Source: Rhizobiales bacterium TNE-4
GTDB taxonomy: Bacteria; Pseudomonadota; Alphaproteobacteria; Rhizobiales; Beijerinckiaceae
Length of the DNA: 64,000 nucleotides
Direction of reading: 5' to 3'
Assembly (NCBI GenBank): GCA_019083985.1
Contig: JAHRCV010000001.1
Span: 1,240,001-1,304,000, forward strand
Shown here: positions 36,233-43,898 of the stretch, in pieces
Numbering within the stretch: position 1 is the first letter of the stretch
Layout: each line of letters starts with the position of its first letter
Translations under genes and position numbers: made by a program
The notes under the pieces: generated by a model
Told to the model about the DNA's origin: nothing
The model's input: the letters and a program-made list of their open reading frames with translations, nothing else
Database searches by the model: none

Positions 36233-37118
36233 GGCCACAGCAAAGCCTGACATGAACGATGCGTCGGAAGGCATGTCCTACCTCGACGGGGGCATGCGCA
36301 AGATCGTCTATGTGTATCTGCCTCTGGCGCTGATCATGGTCGTGTTGATCTTCCCGTTTTATTGGATGGTTTTGACCTCCATTAAGCCGGAAGATCAGCT
36401 CATCGACATGGACAAGTACAACCCGTTCTTCGTCGTCGGGCCGACGATGAAGCACATCACCAAATTGTTGTTCGAGAGCAATTATCCGCAATGGCTCTGG
36501 AACACGATGTATGTGTCGGTGATTGCCACGTTCCTGTCGCTCATCGCGAGTGTGTTGGCTGCCTATGCGTTGGTGCGCATCCGTTTCCGCGGTGCGGAAA
36601 TGGTGGGTGCAGCAATCTTTCTCGCCTATCTCGTGCCACCGTCGATCCTGTTCATTCCGCTCGCCACCATTATTCAGTGGTATGGGCTGTTTGATTCACC
36701 AATCTCGCTCATTCTCGTCTACCCGACGATCCTGATACCGTTCTCGACATGGCTCTTGATGGGCTATTTCAAGACGATCCCGTATGAGCTTGAAGAGTGT
36801 GCATTGATCGATGGCGCTTCGCGCTTCCAGATCCTGTTCAAGATCATCCTGCCGCTTGCGGTGCCCGGATTGATCTCGGCCTCGATCTTCTCGCTGACGC
36901 TGTGCTGGAACGAGTTCATCTATGCCCTCACCTTCTTGTCCTCCTCAGAGAACAAGACAGTGCCGGTGGCGATCGTGTCGGAGTTCGTCGATGGCGATAT
37001 TTATCGCTGGGGCTCGCTGATGGCGGGCGCTCTCGTCGGTTCACTCCCGCTCGTGATCCTCTATTCCTTCTTCGTCGAACACTACGTCTCGGCGATGACA
37101 GGCGCGGTGAAGGAATAG
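36225..37118 (+). CDS. Carbohydrate ABC transporter permease (MalG-like)
   Basis: A 297-residue permease with six membrane segments and EAA loop ELEECALIDGASRFQILFKI. AAGGAGG precedes the ATG inside the previous gene. Last gene of the unit; a strong bidirectional terminator follows. No ATP-binding subunit is encoded beside the operon, so an ATPase from elsewhere must serve it. Confidence 0.92.
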   Translation: MTEATAKPDMNDASEGMSYLDGGMRKIVYVYLPLALIMVVLIFPFYWMVLTSIKPEDQLIDMDKYNPFFVVGPTMKHITKLLFESNYPQWLWNTMYVSVIATFLSLIASVLAAYALVRIRFRGAEMVGAAIFLAYLVPPSILFIPLATIIQWYGLFDSPISLILVYPTILIPFSTWLLMGYFKTIPYELEECALIDGASRFQILFKIILPLAVPGLISASIFSLTLCWNEFIYALTFLSSSENKTVPVAIVSEFVDGDIYRWGSLMAGALVGSLPLVILYSFFVEHYVSAMTGAVKE

Positions 37119-37148
37119 GCGTTCTTCTTCGCCTACAAGATCAAAAAA

Positions 37149-37177
37149 ACCCCGCAGCCAACGCTGCGGGGTTTTTG
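37149..37177. terminator. Bidirectional Rho-independent terminator
   Basis: Stem ACCCCGCAG / CTGCGGGGT with a six-base loop, a run of A before and a run of five T after. Ends the sugar-transport operon and can also act on transcripts coming from the right. Confidence 0.88.
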
Positions 37178-37196
37178 TTTGCGGAAACACCCCGAT

Positions 37197-37241
37197 CCCT
37201 TGTGGTTCAAGACGCGGCTTTGCTGCTCCTCACCATGAGCG
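37197..37241 (-). repeat. Palindromic intergenic repeat, copy 1
   Basis: One of three related elements in a 170-base stretch. The core GACGCGGCTTTGCTGCTCC is an imperfect palindrome flanked by TTCAA and CACCATGAG. It is a more diverged version of copy 3. Confidence 0.65.
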
Positions 37242-37263
37242 CTGAAAGCCTCAGCGCGAACGC

Positions 37264-37310
37264 CCTCATCCTGATGAGCGATGCAACGCATCGCGTCTCG
37301 AAGGACAAGG
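37264..37310 (+). repeat. Palindromic intergenic repeat, copy 2
   Basis: Starts CCTCATCCTGATGAGCG and ends CGCGTCTCGAAGGACAAGG, the layout of the common CCTCAT...GAGG repeats in Bradyrhizobium-like genomes, in the opposite orientation to copies 1 and 3. Confidence 0.6.
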
Positions 37311-37328
37311 CAAATGATCAAGCGCAAA

Positions 37329-37368
37329 TTGGTTCGAGACGCGGCTTCGCCGCTCCTCACCATGAGGG
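37329..37368 (-). repeat. Palindromic intergenic repeat, copy 3
   Basis: Core TTCGAGACGCGGCTTCGCCG followed by CTCCTCACCATGAGG; best preserved of the three. Located just beyond the 3' end of the FAD dehydrogenase gene. Confidence 0.65.
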
Positions 37369-37404
37369 CTAAGTGGGAACGCTCTTTGCGATAGCGTTCA
37401 ACTC

Positions 37405-38772
37405 TTACACCAACACCCGGCCCGGATTGAGAATGCCATTTGGATCAAGCGCAGCTTTGATCCGACGCATCAGCGCCAATTCGGCTGGCGTCCGTGAGAG
37501 CGCCAAATAAGGACGCTTCGTCTGGCCGACGCCATGTTCGGCTGAGACCGACCCCTCTAAACGCGCGGTGACGCCATAGACCACGCCCTCGATCTTTTCC
37601 TTCATGCCCGCGGGCATTTCAGGCGGCATGACATTCACATGAATGTTGCTGTCGGCGAGATGACCGAAAATGACAAACCGCGTTCCTGCCATCACACCGG
37701 GCAATTCCACACGCAACGCATCAACGGCGTCCTGCATGCGGCTGATCGGTATTGAAATGTCGAACCCCACCTGCTTGGGGAGATATTTGTAATGTTCATA
37801 GACGCTCTCGCGCAGCGCCCACATGCGATCGCGCTCAGCGCGTGACTGCGCAACCGCGGCATCGAGGACGAGACCTTCTTCATAGGCCGCAGCTAAAAAG
37901 GCTTCAAAATCCTCGCGTGCCCCCGGCGCTTCCATCAGGATCGCAAGCTCATTGTCGGGTGACACGGGCGCGTTCAAGGCCATAATGCCGGTCGCGATCT
38001 GGTAGAATTCGCGCCACATCGCCTCAAATACGAGGAGCCCTCCAGGCAGCTCCGCCTGCGCGCGCCGCAAGAGCTTGATCGCACTCGCCGTATTCGCGAC
38101 AGCGACAACAGCTGTCTGAATATCGGACGGTTTGGGCTGCAACATCACAACGACACGGGTAACGACGCCCAGCGTCCCTTCAGCGCCGATGAAATATTGC
38201 GTCCAATCATACCCCGCATTGTTCTTCATCATCTTGTTGAGCGAACGCACGATTTCACCATCGGCGAGCACCACTTCAAGACCCAAGATATTCTTGCGCG
38301 TCATGCCGAAGCGCAGCACCTGATTGCCGCCCGCATTGGTCGAAACATTGCCGCCAATGGTGCAAGACCCACGCGCGCCCAAATCGATCGCGCAGAGGAA
38401 CCCGGCCTTGTCGGCAGCTTCTTGGATCGCTTGCAACGTGGTTCCCGATAGCGCTGTGATCGTACCGGCTGCGGCATCGATCTCTTCGATCCCGACCATG
38501 CGTTCAAGCGACAATGCGATCTCGCCTTCACGCGGATGCGCGCCGGCTGCAAGGCCCGTCATACCGCCTTGTGTGACGACTGCGCGCTTGTGGGCATTGC
38601 AGATCGTCAACGCCGTTGAAACCTGCACGGTGTTGCGCGGCAGAATAAGTGCTGCCGGCAGAATAGGCTCCATCTTCGTCTGATCGAAACTGTTGCGAAC
38701 GGGAATGTCCGTGCCCGTCTTGACGATATCCGGGCCGAGCGCTGCGATCAGTTCGGCAAGGCATGCATCCAT
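37405..38772 (-). CDS. FAD-linked D-2-hydroxyacid dehydrogenase (GlcD/D-lactate type)
   Basis: A 455-residue flavoprotein of the vanillyl-alcohol-oxidase superfamily. The FAD-binding domain shows VTQGGMTGLAAGAHP, LGARGSCTIGGNVSTNAGG and YFIGAEGTLGVVTR; the C-terminal FAD-oxidase domain ends SVSAEHGVGQTKRPYLALSR and DPNGILNPGRVL. It oxidises a D-2-hydroxyacid such as glycolate, D-lactate or D-2-hydroxyglutarate; the substrate is not fixed by sequence. The ATG has GGAG eight bases upstream. Last gene of a five-gene minus-strand operon. Confidence 0.9.
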   Translation of the reverse strand: MDACLAELIAALGPDIVKTGTDIPVRNSFDQTKMEPILPAALILPRNTVQVSTALTICNAHKRAVVTQGGMTGLAAGAHPREGEIALSLERMVGIEEIDAAAGTITALSGTTLQAIQEAADKAGFLCAIDLGARGSCTIGGNVSTNAGGNQVLRFGMTRKNILGLEVVLADGEIVRSLNKMMKNNAGYDWTQYFIGAEGTLGVVTRVVVMLQPKPSDIQTAVVAVANTASAIKLLRRAQAELPGGLLVFEAMWREFYQIATGIMALNAPVSPDNELAILMEAPGAREDFEAFLAAAYEEGLVLDAAVAQSRAERDRMWALRESVYEHYKYLPKQVGFDISIPISRMQDAVDALRVELPGVMAGTRFVIFGHLADSNIHVNVMPPEMPAGMKEKIEGVVYGVTARLEGSVSAEHGVGQTKRPYLALSRTPAELALMRRIKAALDPNGILNPGRVLV

Positions 38773-38799
38773 GATCATTCTCCGGCGCGCCAATGCGCC

Positions 38800-39918
38800 T
38801 TATTGCGTTATGCTGCGCGCGAGCGCCAAGAGTGGCCCATCATTGAGCCCATCCAAAATCGTGAAATGGTTCGCGCCGGGTAATACGAGCACGTCCCCAG
38901 TGTTCCACGCTTGCGCATAATCGCGCGACTGGCGAATGAACTCCTCACTCTCAGCGCCACCAACCGCCACGCCCATCGTCACACCCGCGCGGGGCTTTTT
39001 GTAAAGTGGCGACAAGGCGCGGATGCGCGCTGCATCGTTCAGACCAAGCACCGGCCCCATAGGCACCATCGACAAGGGTTCAAGATCAAACACGCCCGAA
39101 AGTGGCAGCGCGGATTTGATCGGTGGGGCGGCTTCATCGGCCGCAAGCATCGCCACGATCTGACCACCGGCGGAATGCCCGGCAATATGAAGTTGTGACG
39201 CATCGATCCCCAATGCACCGGCCTCGCGCACAAGGAAATGCAGCGAGGCGCGACATTGCTCGAGAATGGTTTCAAGCGATGTCTGCGGCGCGAGACCGTA
39301 ATTGACCATCGCGACCGCGAACCCCGCTTTCAGCATGCCCTCAGCAAAATGGGCATGCAGGTTCTTGTCCATCGCCTGCCAATAGCCGCCGTGGAAAAAC
39401 ACCCAGACCGGCGGACGCCCACCTGTAGCGGGATAAAAAAGATCCAGCGTTTCGAAGCGGCTTGGGCCGTAATAAAGTTCAAGGCCCCGCTGATTCTGCG
39501 CGAAGGCAGCGCTCTGCTTGCTCCATGCACCGCAGACCTGCCGAAAATCCGCTTGCAAGCGCGGCGAATATTGCCGCGCCAAAGCGATGCGATCATAACC
39601 GCGATAGATGGGATCAGCGGAGGGCTTTGGCAGAATGCGCGCCTGCGCTTTGACCGTAAACGCTCCCTCGCCTTTCTTCAGCGTGATCGGCGGCGTGAAG
39701 CCAGCAAAAGCTTCACGACACACAAGATCGACCGCCTGTCGGCTCGGATGAAATGCAGCTGGATCGGGTGCCGTCCACTCCATCGCGACTAAACCCTGCG
39801 GGGCGCTGCCCGCGGGCATCAATTGCTTGCCGATGGCATCAAGCGCATCGCGCATGGCTTCGATCGCATCGCGCTGATCTGACGATGCGGTGAGCGTGAC
39901 CAATTCCGGTCCTGACAT
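38800..39918 (-). CDS. Alpha/beta hydrolase with N-terminal RidA-like domain
   Basis: A 372-residue protein in two parts. About residues 1-100 resemble a RidA/YjgF subunit (RDALDAIGKQL, a central strand MEWTAPD, PPITLKKGEGAFTVKAQARI), but without the Arg that active RidA deaminases use. About residues 110-372 are an esterase/kynurenine-formamidase-like hydrolase with the oxyanion motif HGGYW, nucleophile in GHSAGG, and Asp and His candidates in SGVFDLEP and GANHFTILD. Kinship of the hydrolase part is sure; the RidA-like reading is pattern-based. It sits in a catabolic operon, between an SDR and a D-hydroxyacid dehydrogenase. Confidence 0.85.
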   Translation of the reverse strand: MSGPELVTLTASSDQRDAIEAMRDALDAIGKQLMPAGSAPQGLVAMEWTAPDPAAFHPSRQAVDLVCREAFAGFTPPITLKKGEGAFTVKAQARILPKPSADPIYRGYDRIALARQYSPRLQADFRQVCGAWSKQSAAFAQNQRGLELYYGPSRFETLDLFYPATGGRPPVWVFFHGGYWQAMDKNLHAHFAEGMLKAGFAVAMVNYGLAPQTSLETILEQCRASLHFLVREAGALGIDASQLHIAGHSAGGQIVAMLAADEAAPPIKSALPLSGVFDLEPLSMVPMGPVLGLNDAARIRALSPLYKKPRAGVTMGVAVGGAESEEFIRQSRDYAQAWNTGDVLVLPGANHFTILDGLNDGPLLALARSITQ

Positions 39919-39939
39919 TGTGCTTATCCGTATTGCGGA

Positions 39940-40692
39940 TCAGTAGGTCGCGCGGCCGCCGGAAATATCGAATACGGCGCCGGTCGAAAACCCGCAATCC
40001 TCCGAGGACAGCCAGCCGATCAGCGCGGCGGCTTCTTCGACTTGCAGGAACCGGCTCATCGGAATCTTCGACAGCATGAAATCGATGTGCTCCTGCTTCA
40101 TCTGGTCGAAAATTTCAGTTTTTGCAGCCGCAGGCGTGATGGCGTTGACGAGAATATTGGACGTCGCCAATTCCTTGGCGAGCGATTTCGTCAGACCGAT
40201 GAGACCGGCTTTCGATGCGGAATAATGCGAAGCGTTGGGATTGCCTTCCTTCCCCGCGACCGAAGCGATGTTGACGATGCGGCCATAACCATTCTTCAAC
40301 ATTTCCGGCACGATGGCGCGACATGTGAGGTAAGGCCCGATCAGATTGACGTCGACAACGCGCCGCCAGACATCAGGTTCCAATTCCCACGTCTTGCCAT
40401 TGCCGCCGGTGATACCGGCATTGTTGACGAGAATGTCGATCTTGCCATGTGCGTTCACAACGGCGGTAACGGCGTTGGCAATTGATGTCTCGTCGGTCAA
40501 TTCGACAACATCACCCGTCACCTTGCCGATCTTTGACAATGCCTCGACGGATTGCTTCAGGCGTGCCGCGTCGACATCCCAGAGCGCGACCGATGCGCCT
40601 GATTTCAACATGCGTTCAGCCGCCGCATAACCGATGCCGCGTGCGCCGCCGGTAATGATGGCCACGCGGCCCTTGAGATCGAGTTGGTTCAC
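39940..40692 (-). CDS. Short-chain dehydrogenase/reductase (FabG-like)
   Basis: A 250-residue classical SDR: NAD(P) motif TGGARGIG, NNAG in LVNNAGITGG, catalytic Ser in NIASVAG and YSASK with Tyr and Lys. Ends with DISGGRATY as many 3-oxoacyl reductases do. Inside a catabolic operon it more probably acts on a hydroxyacyl or hydroxyacid intermediate than in fatty acid synthesis. Spacing to both neighbours is about 20-30 bp. Confidence 0.9.
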   Translation of the reverse strand: MNQLDLKGRVAIITGGARGIGYAAAERMLKSGASVALWDVDAARLKQSVEALSKIGKVTGDVVELTDETSIANAVTAVVNAHGKIDILVNNAGITGGNGKTWELEPDVWRRVVDVNLIGPYLTCRAIVPEMLKNGYGRIVNIASVAGKEGNPNASHYSASKAGLIGLTKSLAKELATSNILVNAITPAAAKTEIFDQMKQEHIDFMLSKIPMSRFLQVEEAAALIGWLSSEDCGFSTGAVFDISGGRATY

Positions 40693-40721
40693 TGGATTGC
40701 CCTTCCCTAATGCCCTGCTGC

Positions 40722-41855
40722 TCAGGCAGGTTGAATGGTTTTAAGATCGTCCGCGCTCAATCCCCATGCGACGAGCCGGTCGGTTGCCGTCGCTTCAGGA
40801 TCGGCGGCAGAAAAACGGATTGCACCGGGTGTGCGCGAGAATTTCGGTGCGGGTGCGGGCTGTGTTGCGCCGTGGCGCTCGACATAGGTTTCACGCGCCT
40901 GATTATGCGGATCGTGTGGCGCTTCTTCGAGCGACAAGATTGGGGCGAAGCACGCATCCGATCCGGCCATGATCGCGGTCCATTCGTCGCGGGTTTTTTC
41001 TTTGAAGCGCGCGGCAAACATAGCGCGCAAAGCAGGCCAATTTTTGGGATCATTGCGTGGTGGCACGTTTGCCGGATCAAGCCCGAGGCGCGTGATGAAT
41101 TCCGTGTAGAACTTGCCTTCGAGCGGACCGACAGAGACGTAGCCGCCCTCCTTCGTCTCGTAGACGCTGTAGAAGGGTGCACCGCCATCGAGCATGTTTT
41201 CGCCGCGTCCGCCGGGCCAATTGCCGATGCCGCGGAGCGCAAAAAGCATGGTGCCAAGCGAGGCGACGCCATCGACAATGGAGGCGTCCACCACCTGCCC
41301 TTTTCCAGACCGTGCCGCTTCAATGTAGGCCGCGAGCACGCCGAGCGCGAGATAGAGCGATCCGCCGCCAAAATCGCCGACCATATTAAGCGGGATTGTG
41401 GGCGGCCCATCCTTCGGCCCGATCGTCGAGAGAATGCCCGACAGCGCGACATAATTGATGTCATGTCCCGCCGTATGCGCGAGCGGCCCCGTCTGCCCCC
41501 ATCCCGTCATGCGACCATAGACAAGGCGGGGATTGCGCGTGTGAACAGCGTCCGGCCCAAGACCGAGCTTTTCCATCACACCCGGGCGAAACCCTTCGAT
41601 CAGGATGTCGGCACGATCGATCAGCTTCAGCGCCGTCTCGCGCCCTGCGGCGCTCTTGAGATCCATCGCAATGCGGAGCTTGTTGCGGGAGAAGAAATCG
41701 AATTGCGGCGTGAAGGGCAGCCCTGCCTTCTCACCCCCGCCGGGCCGATCGATGGACACGATCTCGGCCCCGAGATCACCGAGCAACATGGCGCAGAACG
41801 GACCTGGCCCGATGCCCGCCATCTCGACGATCTTCACCCCACTCAACGGTCCCAT
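40722..41855 (-). CDS. CaiB/BaiF family CoA-transferase or alpha-methylacyl-CoA racemase
   Basis: About 377 residues of the class III CoA-transferase fold. GVKIVEMAGIGPGPFCAMLL and GADIVSIDRP-type start, RNKLRIAMDLK, and GRMTGWGQTGP are characteristic. GHDINYVALSG and MVGDFGGGSL supply a His and an Asp at places typical of the racemase (Amacr) subgroup. It either moves CoA to an acid or epimerises a 2-methylacyl-CoA. The second Met is taken as start. Second gene of the operon, after the HMG-CoA-lyase-like gene. Confidence 0.88.
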   Translation of the reverse strand: MGPLSGVKIVEMAGIGPGPFCAMLLGDLGAEIVSIDRPGGGEKAGLPFTPQFDFFSRNKLRIAMDLKSAAGRETALKLIDRADILIEGFRPGVMEKLGLGPDAVHTRNPRLVYGRMTGWGQTGPLAHTAGHDINYVALSGILSTIGPKDGPPTIPLNMVGDFGGGSLYLALGVLAAYIEAARSGKGQVVDASIVDGVASLGTMLFALRGIGNWPGGRGENMLDGGAPFYSVYETKEGGYVSVGPLEGKFYTEFITRLGLDPANVPPRNDPKNWPALRAMFAARFKEKTRDEWTAIMAGSDACFAPILSLEEAPHDPHNQARETYVERHGATQPAPAPKFSRTPGAIRFSAADPEATATDRLVAWGLSADDLKTIQPA

Positions 41856-41933
41856 CAACGCGCCCCCAAGCCAATGCCAATCATAGAATGGCGAACGGGG
41901 GCGAGGCCAGACGCGGCCTGTGGACAGACTGCG

Positions 41934-42836
41934 TCACGCCGCCTGCCGGGGCAATAGGCGGATATGGCTGCCGGGGATGGCACCGGGGAAGCCTGCGGCC
42001 ATATCGGCGGCTTCAAGCAGGCGCGGCAGGTTCACACCCGTATCGATCCCCATGCCGTGGAACAAATTGACGATATCCTCTGTGGCCGTGTTGCCCGACG
42101 CGCCGGGCGCAAAGGGGCACCCGCCAAGGCCTGCCGCCGCGCCGTCAAAAGTGCGGATGCCAGCCTGATAGGCGGCAAGCACATTGGCGATGCCAAAACC
42201 GGATGTGTCATGGCCGTGAAACGCAAAACGCGCGCTGGTGCCAAACCGGGCCAAGGCCTCGCTCGCCAGCGCTTGCACCTGCATCGGATGGGCTTTGCCG
42301 GTGGTATCAGCGAGCGCGATCTCGACATCCTCGCGGATCGCCAGCACCTCTTCAATCACGCCCAGCGTGCGGGCTTTCTCTGTGCGGCCGGCAAAAGGGC
42401 AATGGAAGCTAGCGGCGAGCCCAAAGCGCATGGTGAGCTTGCGCTCGGGATCAATGCCCGCGCAGACGCTGCGCAGTTCCGCAATCGATTCCGCCGTCGT
42501 GCGGCGGACATTGGCGCGGTTATGATCGTCTGACACCGACAGCACGAATTCGAGTTCAGTGAGGCCCGCCGCGATGGCATCCTCCGCGCCCCGTGCATTG
42601 GGCACCAGCGCCATCAGACGCAAGCCCGGCACACGCTCAACGGCTTGAACGACTGACGCCGTATCGGCCATTTGCGGCACAGCCTTTGGGCTCACGAAAG
42701 AACCGATCTCGATCCGTTTCAAACCAGCCGCGATCAACCGATTGGCAAAGGCGATCCGGTCGGCGACCGGCACGACGGCAGGCAGGTTTTGCAGGCCGTC
42801 ACGCGGCCCCACTTCCACAATCTCAACGCGGTCCAT
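41934..42836 (-). CDS. Hydroxymethylglutaryl-CoA lyase family protein
   Basis: A 300-residue TIM-barrel enzyme of the DRE/HMGL family: VEIVEVGPRDGLQNL with the catalytic Arg-Asp, a central SVSDDHN and a C-terminal FHGHDTSGFGIAN plus GGCPFAPGASGNTATED (Cys of the flexible loop). It cleaves a 3-hydroxyacyl-CoA such as HMG-CoA to acetyl-CoA and a keto acid. An excellent GGAGGG site precedes the ATG. First gene of the operon. Without an adjacent methylcrotonyl-CoA carboxylase, a role in leucine breakdown is not assured; citramalyl-CoA-like substrates are possible. Confidence 0.92.
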   Translation of the reverse strand: MDRVEIVEVGPRDGLQNLPAVVPVADRIAFANRLIAAGLKRIEIGSFVSPKAVPQMADTASVVQAVERVPGLRLMALVPNARGAEDAIAAGLTELEFVLSVSDDHNRANVRRTTAESIAELRSVCAGIDPERKLTMRFGLAASFHCPFAGRTEKARTLGVIEEVLAIREDVEIALADTTGKAHPMQVQALASEALARFGTSARFAFHGHDTSGFGIANVLAAYQAGIRTFDGAAAGLGGCPFAPGASGNTATEDIVNLFHGMGIDTGVNLPRLLEAADMAAGFPGAIPGSHIRLLPRQAA

Positions 42837-43003
42837 GCTGAACCCTCCGTAGGCCGCGACATAGGACGTTTGCCCCCACACCGCCAGTGCCCCACCATCC
42901 ACCAAGCCATGCGAACGCGCATGGCGCACTACTGCCCTGCAGGACCCGCGCAGCCGAATGTGCTACGCACCATCAGTACCCCCGCGTTTTCCCCCGAAGG
43001 CCA

Positions 43004-43894
43004 ATGCCGACCAGCGCCCCACTTCTTCTGATCGTGACGACCTTCTTCTGGGGCGGCAATGTGGTCGCAGGGAAACTCGCCGTTGGCGATGTCTCGCCCC
43101 TGTTGCTGACCTTCCTGCGCTGGTTCATTTCCGGCAGCGTTCTTTATGCCATTTCACGGCATGAAATCGCCGTGCAGTGGGCGCAGGTCAAGCCGCGCCT
43201 CTTATATGTGACGATCATGGCGGTGCTTGGCTTCACCGCTTTCAACTCGATGTATTACTCCGCGGCCGCATACACGAGCGGCATCAACATCGCGATCATT
43301 CAAGGCTCCACCCCGGTGATCGTGTTGATCGGCGCTGCCTTACTTGGTGCGCGGTTGAAAGCCGCGCAAATCTTCGGGATCCTTTTGACGCTCATCGGCG
43401 TCTGCTTCGTTGCCAGCAAAGGTGACATCGCCAATCTCATCGGCCTCAAATTCAATTTCGGCGATCTTTTGCTGCTGACGGCGAGCATTCTCTACGCCGG
43501 CTATACGCTGGCTTTGCGCCGCCGCCCGCCTATGCCGGCCTTGGTGTTCTTCTTCTTTCTCGCCTTTGCCTCGGCGGTCACATCCATACCGGGCGTCATC
43601 TGGGAATATGCGAGCGGGAACCTCATATGGCCAGATTTCAAAGGCGCGCTCATCGTCCTTTATGTCGGCCTGTTTCCGTCGCTCGTGTGCCAAGTCTTTT
43701 ATATTCGCGCGCTCGAGATTGCGGGCCCGGCGCGTGCAAGCGCTTATTACAATCTCGTGCCGATCTTCGGCACATTTCTTTCCATCGCTTTGCTCGGCGA
43801 GCGTTTCTTCATATCCGATGCCATCGCTCTCGGCCTTGTCGTGGCGGGCATTGTGCTGGCCGAAGGCTTGTTGACAAAGAAGCGCGCCGCCTAA
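43004..43894 (+). CDS. EamA-family (DMT) transporter
   Basis: A 296-residue inner-membrane carrier with ten hydrophobic segments in two EamA repeats (LLLIVTTFFWGGNVVAGKLA opens the first; GPARASAYYNLVPIFGTFLS is typical of the second). Presumably an exporter of a small metabolite. It ends five bases before the convergent nfrB-like gene. Confidence 0.9.
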   Translation: MPTSAPLLLIVTTFFWGGNVVAGKLAVGDVSPLLLTFLRWFISGSVLYAISRHEIAVQWAQVKPRLLYVTIMAVLGFTAFNSMYYSAAAYTSGINIAIIQGSTPVIVLIGAALLGARLKAAQIFGILLTLIGVCFVASKGDIANLIGLKFNFGDLLLLTASILYAGYTLALRRRPPMPALVFFFFLAFASAVTSIPGVIWEYASGNLIWPDFKGALIVLYVGLFPSLVCQVFYIRALEIAGPARASAYYNLVPIFGTFLSIALLGERFFISDAIALGLVVAGIVLAEGLLTKKRAA

Positions 43895-43898
43895 GCCT

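Noticed and set aside
40710-41957. 415-codon plus-strand frame opposite the CaiB-type gene
   Set aside because: Antisense shadow of a well-supported gene; no recognisable motif or ribosome-binding site.
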